From assembly GCA_934525735.1 (NCBI GenBank), contig CAKSZM010000028.1:1-20556 (forward strand): DNA of 20,556 nt. The letters run 5' to 3'. The position numbers were made by a program, and so were the translations under genes. The notes beneath the pieces are model-generated. The model saw only the letters and a program-made list of their open reading frames with translations, did no database searches and was not told where the DNA came from. Numbering within the stretch: position 1 is the first letter of the stretch; each line of letters begins with the position of its first letter. The DNA is from an uncultured Faecalibacterium sp. Lineage in GTDB: Bacteria > Bacillota > Clostridia > Oscillospirales > Ruminococcaceae. Below are positions 14,960-20,556 of this stretch, piece by piece.

Positions 14960-16072
14960 TCAGCGGAACAGAACGCCCAGAGCTTCCATTGCATACTCGA
15001 AGTAGGTGACCTGATCGTATTCCACGCGGGCGGTGACGCTCATACCGTTGGACAGATCCACTTTGTCGCCGCTGCGGCTGACCACATAGGTCGTATCGGG
15101 CTTGATGGTCATTTTGTAGTAGGAGCCGTTGGAGCTTGCAGTCACGTCGCTGTCAATGGCGGTGACCGTGCCGGTCAGTGTGCCGTAGGAATACTCCGAA
15201 AGGCCGGTGATGGCGATCTTGCAGGGGTCGCCCACATGCAGCAGCGGACGGTCGTTGACGGTGACCATGGCCACGATCTCCAGATCGTCGTTCTCGCTGG
15301 CAACGGTGGCAAGTGCGGAACCGGCGCTCAGCACCATGCCCTCTTTATAGGGGGTGTCCATATGGATCACACCGGAAGTGGGCGCATAGATGTAGTAGTC
15401 ATTGGCACCGGTGTTCAGGGTGTCGATCTGGGCCTGAATGTTATCCACATTGCTCTGTGCACTGGTGATGCTCTGAGAAATGGACTGCATGGTGGAATAA
15501 TACAGCGCTTCCAGTTCGCTCTGGCTCTGCTCCATCAGGGTCTTGATCTGTGTATCGGAATAACCCGCTGCCTGGTAAGCAGTAGCGTCAAAGGTCTTCT
15601 GAGAAACCTGGCTCTTATAAGTCTCGTACTGGTAGTAGTAGGTCTGATCCTCAGGGTCAGTTTCACTGAAGTAGTTGGTATCGTCCTGCACAGACTTGAG
15701 CAGCTTGTTGTACTGATCCAGCTGGGTCTGGTAGATCTTGAGCTGGCTTTCCAGATTGTCCTGCTGCATGTCGATGTCGGTGCTCTTGATATGTGCTACA
15801 AGGTCGCCTTCATTGACATAGCTGCCTTCAGAGATATACAGCTCGGTGATGGAACCGGAGTAGCTGGACATGATATAGGTTTTATTGCTGGCCTGCACCG
15901 TACCGGAGTTCTGGCTCACATAAATACGGTTGGTGTGGGTGCTCCATGCAACCAGAAACACCATAAAGAGACCGACCAGGACGACAAAGGCGTAGCCGTA
16001 AGGCGGCACATCCCGGTCCATCATGATGCGGCGATCCTGCAGGTCAGACAGATTCTGAACATTCATCGTCAT
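14960..16072 (-). CDS. HlyD-family membrane fusion protein of a peptide exporter
   Basis: This is a 370-residue protein. A cytoplasmic start of ~27 residues precedes one membrane helix (~28-44, FVVLVGLFMVFLVAW). Then comes a first lipoyl-like half with SGSITELYISEGSYVNEGD (residues ~72-90), a long helical coiled-coil region (~100-220), and the second lipoyl half, YAPTSGVIHMDTPYKEGMVL. A beta-barrel section then ends the protein. This is the order found in HlyD/LcnD-type adaptor proteins that partner ABC exporters. It begins 2 bases after the GyrI-like stop (TAATTATG), so the genes are tightly linked. The start could be ATG 16072 or the ATG two codons later. It very likely joins the C39 ABC exporter in the envelope. 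Confidence 0.92.
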   Translation of the reverse strand: MTMNVQNLSDLQDRRIMMDRDVPPYGYAFVVLVGLFMVFLVAWSTHTNRIYVSQNSGTVQASNKTYIMSSYSGSITELYISEGSYVNEGDLVAHIKSTDIDMQQDNLESQLKIYQTQLDQYNKLLKSVQDDTNYFSETDPEDQTYYYQYETYKSQVSQKTFDATAYQAAGYSDTQIKTLMEQSQSELEALYYSTMQSISQSITSAQSNVDNIQAQIDTLNTGANDYYIYAPTSGVIHMDTPYKEGMVLSAGSALATVASENDDLEIVAMVTVNDRPLLHVGDPCKIAITGLSEYSYGTLTGTVTAIDSDVTASSNGSYYKMTIKPDTTYVVSRSGDKVDLSNGMSVTARVEYDQVTYFEYAMEALGVLFR

Positions 16073-16074
16073 AA

Positions 16075-16524
16075 TTATTTGATCTCCATAAAGACATCGA
16101 CCACGGCATCCTCGTCATCCTGGCTGACGAAAATGGTGTAGACCGAGCCGGTCAGGGTCTGGTCGTTCTCAAAAGCATGGATCTGCAGCTTCTGAGAGGC
16201 CAGCTGGCTCTGGCTCATGGGGCCGGTGTAATGGGCATACAGGCAGTTCTTCACACGCAGAACAGCGTCCATGTGGTAACCCGGCTCCATCTGCGCGATC
16301 AGCTGAGTAGACTGCTGCATGAGGTACATCTTGATCTCATGATCCGGGGTGATCGTGATGGCCTGCACCAGCGGGCCGATGGGCTGCGCATTGCCGCTCT
16401 TGATGAAGTTATACATCTGAGTGATCACCAACGGCATGTTGGCCATCTCATCGCCGCGGATCTCGCGGGAAAGGACATTGGTCAGCTTGAGGGTCTTGTT
16501 TTCGGCAACTTTGATCTCGTTCAT
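16075..16524 (-). CDS. GyrI-like small protein in the exporter operon
   Basis: This is a 149-residue protein without signal peptide or membrane segment. The start at ATG 16524 (MNEIKVAENKTLKLTNVLSR) is preceded by AGGGGT about seven bases upstream. The arrangement NVLSREIRGDEMANM, then IGPLVQAIT, a central MYLMQQS strand, and a closing VYTIFVSQDDEDAVVDVFM resembles two-lobed GyrI-like/SRPBCC effector-binding folds and DUF5085-like proteins. This relation is by pattern only. No double-glycine leader is visible, so it is not an obvious cargo. Lying between the exporter and the HlyD gene, it may be an accessory or chaperone-like factor, or a sensor of the exported product. Confidence 0.6.
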   Translation of the reverse strand: MNEIKVAENKTLKLTNVLSREIRGDEMANMPLVITQMYNFIKSGNAQPIGPLVQAITITPDHEIKMYLMQQSTQLIAQMEPGYHMDAVLRVKNCLYAHYTGPMSQSQLASQKLQIHAFENDQTLTGSVYTIFVSQDDEDAVVDVFMEIK

Positions 16525-16636
16525 GATAAATACCCCTGATTCTTTCAAATTTTTTGGATAGGAGCAGCGGTCCGGCGCGGAAGCACCGTTCTGCCGGCTG
16601 CTCGGAAAAGAAACACGATGTTTGGTACGAACAGAA

Positions 16637-16667
16637 TGTGCCCGGAGACGAAACGCCCCCGGGCACA
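16637..16667 (-). other. Hairpin in the intercistronic region of the export operon
   Basis: TGTGCCCGG (16637-16645) pairs perfectly over 9 bp with CCGGGCACA (16659-16667). No T tract follows on the - strand, so it is not a standard terminator. It lies in the 267-base gap between the exporter gene and the GyrI-like gene. Apart from this and a weaker TTTCAG/CTGAAA pair near 16692-16713, I see no gene in that gap. Confidence 0.5.
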
Positions 16668-16791
16668 CCGTGATGCGGCATTGCCCTTTGAAACTGCAGC
16701 TTGCGCTGTTTCAGAAGAGCATTCCTGAAATCAGAAAAAAGTCTGACATCGGTGCACCATGTCCGGAGCGGGCGTTCCGGGCTGCGGCAGA

Positions 16792-19119
16792 TCAATAGGT
16801 GATCGACTCGCCGTCATCATCCTCTTCCACCACAGCAGCAGCCACAGGCTTGGGAGCTTCCTTTTTCTTGCGGAAGATACCCTGCTGCATGTTCCACAGC
16901 TCGTAGTACTTGCCTTCTTTGGCCAGCAGCTCGTCATGAGTGCCGCGCTCCACGATCTTGCCGTGATCCATCACAAGGATCATGTCGCAGTCACGGACAG
17001 TGGACAGGCGGTGGGCCACGATCAGCATGGAGCGGTCTGCGAGTTCGTTGTAGATCATGTTGAAGATCAGATTTTCCGTCGCAAAGTCCAGATTGCTGGT
17101 GGATTCGTCCAGAATGTAGAGGTTCGAGTTTTTCAGGAAAGCACGAGCCAGCGCGATACGCTGTTTCTCACCGCCGGACAGGCCGTTGCCGGCTTCCTCC
17201 AGATAGGTGTTGTACTGCAGCGGCAGGTGACGGATAAAGTCGTGGGCGTCCGCCTTCTTGGCGGCTTCCTTGACCTCATCCAGTGTAGCATCCATACGGG
17301 AAACGCGGATATTGTCGTAGATGGTCTTGCTGAACAGCTCGATATTCTGCGGCACATAAGAGATGGCGCGGCGGACGGAAGCGTTGGTATACTCGTCCAG
17401 ATTCACACCGTTCACATCGATCTCGCCGTCTTCCGGCTCATAATATTTGAGCAGAAGTTTGGTGATGGTGGATTTGCCGCTGCCGCTGCTGCCCACCAGA
17501 GCCACCTTTTTGCCGGCCGGAATGGTAAAGCTGACATGATCCAGCGCAGGGGCACGGTTGCCGTAGCGGAAGGTGACATCCTTGAATTCGATATCGCCTT
17601 CGACCTTGGTAAGGTCGGTGCGCTCGTTGTCATCCTGCTGTTCGGAGGGATAATCCATGATCTCGGTCAGACGCTTCATGGAGATGCTGGCTTCCTGGAT
17701 CTGCATCTGCAGGCCGATCAGGTTGCTCAGAGGGGAAGTGAAGTAGGAGGACAGGGTGCTGAACGCCATAAAGCCGCCCAGCGTCATCTCGCCCTTCAGC
17801 ACCTGACTGATGCCTACATAGGTAGTCAGCATGCTGAAACCGGTGGAGATGAAGGAGGAGATCAGGCCCTGGGTGGTGCTGATCCGGCTGGAACGCAGGC
17901 TGATCTTCAGGCTCTTGATGTACTCGCGCTCGAGGTTGTCCATTTCGGTGTCCTCGTTGGCGTTGCACTTGACCGTCTCGATGCCGCGCAGGCTCTCGAT
18001 CATCTGGCTGTTCAGAGCTGCCGACTGGACCATGGTCTCCTCGTTGATCTTTTTGTAGGGCTGCTTATAGATCAGCACCAGCAGGATGCTGACCAGCGCC
18101 ATGAACAGCGAGATGGAGAAGAGCATGGCGTTCATCCGGAACAGGATGATGCCGGTGATGATGGCCATGGAGATATCCATGATCAGGCTCAGCGCGATGC
18201 TGGTGAAAATGGATTTGATGGTGTTTGCATCCGAATAACGGGTGGTGATATCACCGGTCTTGCGGGTGGCAAAGAACTTCATGGGCAGATGGAAGATGTG
18301 CCCGAAGTAGCCCAGCATCAGCGGGATGTCGATCTTGATGGACAGATGGATGAGCACCCATTGCCTTACAAAACCGACCAGCGTATTTGTGATGCTTACC
18401 ACACTGAACACGAGGATCAGTGTGACCAGAAGGTTGTCCAATCCGTATGGCAGGACCTCATCCATCAGGATCTTGTTGAACATGGACGAAGCGATGCCGA
18501 GGACGGTCGTGATCAGCGAGGCGAGGATCGCATAAGCGAAAAGTTTTTTCTGCGGCAGCAGCAGATCGACATAACGCTTGAACATGCCGCCCTTTTCGAT
18601 CTTGCCGCCCTTGAACTCCGAGGTGGGGTTCATCAGCAGCAGAACACCGGTAAAGTTCTTGTAGAACTCATCCAGACTGATCTTTTTCAGCTCCGAGCCG
18701 GGATCGCCGATGACAACGTAATCCTTGCAGCGGTGCTTTTTGCCGTTCTTTTCGTCTTCTTTGGCGGCTTCGGTCTCCTTGATCATGTGCTTGCGGCGCA
18801 GACCGTCGTCCTTGATGGTTGTCTTTTTAAAGACCACCACAAAGTGCGCCAGACCCTGATCGGTAATGACCTGGGCAATACAGGGCAGGGAAAAATCGCT
18901 GAGGAAATTTTCACGGTCCACACGGACGGCTGCAGTGGTAAAGCCAAGCTCATTTGCAGCCTTCTGTAAACCGATCAGGTTTGTGCCTTTCAGGTCGGTA
19001 CCCATCATATCGCGCAGGCGGGTGATGGTAACTTCCTTTTTGTAGTGCAGGCACACCATTGCGAGGCAGGCAGCAGCACAGTCTGTGGTGTCATGCTGCC
19101 GGACGTAGGTATAACGCAT
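16792..19119 (-). CDS. ABC exporter with N-terminal C39 peptidase (bacteriocin/GG-leader type)
   Basis: This is a 775-residue protein. The N-terminal C39 cysteine peptidase has the catalytic C14 in RQHDTTDCAAACLAMV, H92 in GLAHFVVVF and D139 in VIGDPG. The 47-residue gap between His and Asp includes about 30 extra charged residues (98-133, TIKDDGLRRKHMIKETEAAK and onward), unlike the usual ~17. The membrane domain spans ~190-470. The ATPase has Walker A GSSGSGKST (543-551), signature LSGGEKQR (647-654), Walker B LYILDEST (667-674) and the H-loop H703. The end is acidic (VVEEDDDGESITY). Such proteins cleave a leader after Gly-Gly while exporting the peptide. AAAGGA precedes ATG 19119. It is the first gene of the operon. 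Confidence 0.96.
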   Translation of the reverse strand: MRYTYVRQHDTTDCAAACLAMVCLHYKKEVTITRLRDMMGTDLKGTNLIGLQKAANELGFTTAAVRVDRENFLSDFSLPCIAQVITDQGLAHFVVVFKKTTIKDDGLRRKHMIKETEAAKEDEKNGKKHRCKDYVVIGDPGSELKKISLDEFYKNFTGVLLLMNPTSEFKGGKIEKGGMFKRYVDLLLPQKKLFAYAILASLITTVLGIASSMFNKILMDEVLPYGLDNLLVTLILVFSVVSITNTLVGFVRQWVLIHLSIKIDIPLMLGYFGHIFHLPMKFFATRKTGDITTRYSDANTIKSIFTSIALSLIMDISMAIITGIILFRMNAMLFSISLFMALVSILLVLIYKQPYKKINEETMVQSAALNSQMIESLRGIETVKCNANEDTEMDNLEREYIKSLKISLRSSRISTTQGLISSFISTGFSMLTTYVGISQVLKGEMTLGGFMAFSTLSSYFTSPLSNLIGLQMQIQEASISMKRLTEIMDYPSEQQDDNERTDLTKVEGDIEFKDVTFRYGNRAPALDHVSFTIPAGKKVALVGSSGSGKSTITKLLLKYYEPEDGEIDVNGVNLDEYTNASVRRAISYVPQNIELFSKTIYDNIRVSRMDATLDEVKEAAKKADAHDFIRHLPLQYNTYLEEAGNGLSGGEKQRIALARAFLKNSNLYILDESTSNLDFATENLIFNMIYNELADRSMLIVAHRLSTVRDCDMILVMDHGKIVERGTHDELLAKEGKYYELWNMQQGIFRKKKEAPKPVAAAVVEEDDDGESITY

Positions 19120-19145
19120 AGATGCTTCCTTTTACTATACAAGAT

Positions 19146-19256
19146 TTATTCAAACGGCACACCGCCCTGCGGCCCTGCACCTGCTGTACAGAGCTGCCGG
19201 CCTGCTTGCTGCTTTGACCGAAAAACCAGCAGTGCGGCTGCACCGGAAACAGCCAT
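19146..19256 (-). CDS. Possible 36-residue leader peptide upstream of the exporter
   Basis: An ORF of 36 codons starts at ATG 19256, just downstream of the promoter, and ends TAA at 19146, 26 bases before the exporter start. It begins MAVSGAAALLVFRSKQQAG and ends GPQGGVPFE. The upstream sequence GCGGCGG is a poor ribosome binding site, and there is no canonical leader of a GG-type precursor. It lies within a structured leader, so it may be a regulatory upstream ORF, or simply chance coding in a 5' untranslated region. Confidence 0.25.
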   Translation of the reverse strand: MAVSGAAALLVFRSKQQAGRQLCTAGAGPQGGVPFE

Positions 19257-19267
19257 GCCGCCGCACT
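19231..19267 (-). promoter_or_regulatory. Structured 5' leader of the export operon
   Basis: AGTGCGGC pairs perfectly with GCCGCACT (19231-19238 with 19260-19267, 21-base loop) right after the predicted start of transcription. On the - strand GCTGG and then TTTTT follow, giving a weak terminator-like arrangement. An alternative CAGC/GCTG pairing directly before GTTTTT is possible. The loop holds the ATG of the 36-codon ORF. Confidence 0.35.
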
Positions 19268-19284
19268 ATACTTATAAAAGTATA
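19267..19284. promoter_or_regulatory. Candidate operator palindrome at the exporter promoter
   Basis: TATACTT-N4-AAGTATA is a perfect 7-bp inverted repeat. It contains the -10 box of the export operon and runs to the predicted start site, a position fitted to a repressor. Confidence 0.45.
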
Positions 19285-19307
19285 TCACAACAGCAGTACA
19301 TCTTCAA
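19279..19307 (-). promoter_or_regulatory. Promoter of the C39 export operon
   Basis: On the - strand TTGAAG (19307-19302) and TATACT (19284-19279) are separated by 17 bases. Transcription would start near 19272, giving a leader of about 150 bases before ATG 19119. Confidence 0.8.
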
Positions 19308-19350
19308 GGCGCTATTTTTTAAGAATCATTAATTAAAGAGTGAAAAACGG

Positions 19351-19387
19351 AAAACAAAAAAGCGATGGAACAAATGTCCATCGCTTT
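19351..19387 (-). terminator. Rho-independent terminator of tRNA-Asn
   Basis: On the - strand AGCGATGGA pairs perfectly with TCCATCGCT (19385-19377 with 19369-19361), followed by TTTTTTGTTTT. It lies just after the tRNA 3' end. Confidence 0.9.
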
Positions 19388-19389
19388 GC

Positions 19390-19466
19390 TGGCGCCTCTT
19401 GCCTGACTCGAACAGGCGACACCCTGATTAACAGTCAGGTGCTCTAACCGACTGAGCTAAAGAGGC
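19390..19466 (-). tRNA. tRNA-Asn (anticodon GTT)
   Basis: This is a 77-base cloverleaf with the CCA end encoded. The acceptor stem GCCTCTT/AAGAGGC is perfect. The D arm is GCTC...GAGC. The anticodon arm CCTGA-CTGTTAA-TCAGG has anticodon GTT. The T arm is GCCTG-TTCGAGT-CAGGC. The discriminator base is G. It has its own promoter and terminator. Confidence 0.97.
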
Positions 19467-19492
19467 AGATCACAGTTGTGACTGCAAAAAAT

Positions 19493-19521
19493 ATTATACC
19501 GCATCACGGCGGCTTTTGCAA
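19493..19521 (-). promoter_or_regulatory. Promoter of tRNA-Asn
   Basis: On the - strand TTGCAA (19521-19516) and TATAAT (19498-19493) are separated by 17 bases, about 26 bases before the mature tRNA 5' end. Confidence 0.88.
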
Positions 19522-19557
19522 GCCCTTTTTTGAAAAACTGTGATCTTTCCGGCGCAA

Positions 19558-19593
19558 ACAAAAAGCCCCGCAGCGTTTTTGACGCTGCAGGGC
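19558..19593 (-). terminator. Rho-independent terminator of typA
   Basis: On the - strand GCCCTGCAGCG (19593-19583) pairs over 11 bp, with one G-T pair, to CGCTGCGGGGC (19575-19565), followed by TTTTTGTTT. Confidence 0.9.
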
Positions 19594-19626
19594 GGGAAAT
19601 ACATATTATATAAGGCGTCGGAAAGC

Positions 19627-20556
19627 TTACTTCAGCTTACTCTTGGCCTTCATGCGCTGCTCGTGGTTCAGGATCTGCTTACGGATGCGCAGATTCTCGG
19701 GGGTGACCTCCAGCAGCTCGTCCTGTGCCAGAAACTCCAGGCAGCCCTCGAGGCTCAGCTTGCTGATGGGGATCAGGCGCAGAGCATCGTCAGAGCCGGA
19801 AGCACGGGTGTTGGTCAGGTGCTTGGTCTTGCAGACATTGACGTCTACATCCTCGCCGGATGCGGTATAGCCGATGACCATGCCTTCGTAGACCTTTTCA
19901 CCGGCACCCACCAGCAGAGTACCGCGCTGCTGGGCGTTGAACAGACCGTAGGTGACGGCCTCGCCGGTCTCGAAGCTGACCAGAGAACCGGTGGAACGAT
20001 TGGCGATCATACCGGCCCAGACATCGTAACCGTCGAAGATCTGGTTGATGACGCCCTCGCCGTGGGTATCGGTCAGGAACTGGTTGCGGTAGCCGAACAG
20101 GCCGCGGCTGGGCATACGGAACTCCAGACGCACACGGTCGGTGCCCAGAGATTCCATCTGCTGCAGAATGGCCTTGCGCTGGCCCAGACCGGTCATGACA
20201 GCGCCCTGATACTGGGTGGGCACGTCAATGACAACGTGCTCCATAGGCTCGTAGGTCTTGCCGTCAATGACCTTGGTCAGAACGTGCGGGGGAGAGACCT
20301 GCAGCTCGTAACCTTCGCGGCGCATGGTCTCGATCAGAATGGACAGGTGCATCTCACCGCGGCCCATAACACGGAAGGAGTCGGTGGTGGCGGAATCTTC
20401 CACCTTCAGGGCGACGTCCTTCAGCAGTTCCTTCTGCAGACGGTCGCGGATCTGGCGGCTGGTAACATACTTGCCCTCACGGCCGGCCAGCGGGCTGTCG
20501 TTGACGGAGAAGGTCATCTCGACGGTGGGGTCGTTGATCTTCACGAAGGGCAGCGG
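19627..20556 (-). CDS. typA: Ribosome-associated GTPase TypA/BipA, C-terminal half (5' truncated by window)
   Basis: The frame runs in from the window edge (first codons PLPFVKINDPTVEM) and ends at TAA 19627, giving 309 residues. The sequence VMGRGEMHLSILIETMRREG is the EF-G-like domain III/V signature. MPSRGLFGYRNQFLTDTHGEG, split by no insertion, marks the domain V part. The C-terminal domain (YTASGEDVDVNVCKTKHLTN, then LSLEGCLEFLAQDELLEVTP and ending RMKAKSKLK) is specific to TypA/BipA and not found in EF-G or LepA. The GTPase domain lies outside the window. TypA binds 70S ribosomes and supports 50S assembly and growth under stress and cold. A strong terminator follows at 19558-19593. Confidence 0.97.
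   Translation of the reverse strand, partial: PLPFVKINDPTVEMTFSVNDSPLAGREGKYVTSRQIRDRLQKELLKDVALKVEDSATTDSFRVMGRGEMHLSILIETMRREGYELQVSPPHVLTKVIDGKTYEPMEHVVIDVPTQYQGAVMTGLGQRKAILQQMESLGTDRVRLEFRMPSRGLFGYRNQFLTDTHGEGVINQIFDGYDVWAGMIANRSTGSLVSFETGEAVTYGLFNAQQRGTLLVGAGEKVYEGMVIGYTASGEDVDVNVCKTKHLTNTRASGSDDALRLIPISKLSLEGCLEFLAQDELLEVTPENLRIRKQILNHEQRMKAKSKLK

Noticed and set aside
16448..16716. Reading frame crossing the gap between exporter and GyrI-like genes as a possible cargo
   Set aside because: It overlaps the GyrI-like gene in another frame, has no double-glycine leader, and spans the GC hairpin.
16759..18969. Long open frame on the + strand opposite the C39 exporter (over 700 codons)
   Set aside because: It is the complement of a clearly coding gene with all C39 and ABC motifs. 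The frame is His/Gln/Val-rich, without domains or a ribosome binding site.
13393..19466. Export operon as a genomic island inserted at tRNA-Asn
   Set aside because: The operon abuts the tRNA 3' end, but there is no integrase, no repeat of the tRNA 3' end near 13280-13392, and base composition resembles the neighbours.
1..20556. CRISPR arrays, insertion sequences or tandem repeats
   Set aside because: No regularly spaced repeat, transposase motif or terminal inverted repeat was seen on reading both strands.

Overview
The window looks like a chromosomal segment of a GC-rich gut Clostridia, most likely a Faecalibacterium-like member of the Ruminococcaceae/Oscillospiraceae. This rests on the Firmicutes gene order mazG-hup-rqcP-yabP-yabQ-divIC-yabR, a glmS ribozyme, HemZ, an encoded CCA on the tRNA, AGGAGG-type ribosome binding sites and high GC content. 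The genus is an inference; the class is well supported. No phage, insertion sequence or CRISPR array is visible.

Bases 1-4297 (+ strand) hold a tightly packed housekeeping run. It contains the C-terminal part of a RelA/SpoT (p)ppGpp enzyme, D-aminoacyl-tRNA deacylase (dtd), a metallo-beta-lactamase-fold hydrolase, the radical-SAM enzyme HemZ, and a uridine-kinase-like P-loop enzyme whose start overlaps hemZ.

Bases 4298-8229 (+ strand) begin with a coiled-coil/zinc-ribbon protein under its own promoter. The classic cluster follows: MazG, HU, RqcP (ribosome quality control), the sporulation proteins YabP and YabQ, DivIC (division), and an S1-domain protein of the YabR type with an RGG-rich tail. 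A strong terminator separates HU from RqcP, and a promoter inside yabQ serves divIC.

Bases 8230-13369 (+ strand) carry a THUMP-domain RNA methyltransferase, a DUF5685-like protein coupled to a small membrane protein, and glmS preceded by a glmS ribozyme. A 16-bp bidirectional terminator closes this region.

Bases 13393-19307 (- strand) are the most interesting part: a four-gene export operon. It encodes a C39-peptidase ABC exporter (bacteriocin/GG-leader type) with an unusual insertion between catalytic His and Asp, a GyrI-like small protein, a HlyD-type membrane fusion protein, and a membrane-anchored protein with Ig-like (Big_2) repeats. A promoter with an overlapping palindrome and a structured leader containing a 36-codon ORF precede it. 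No GG-leader cargo gene was found in the window. The segment ends with tRNA-Asn and the C-terminal part of TypA/BipA, both on the - strand and each with its own terminator.
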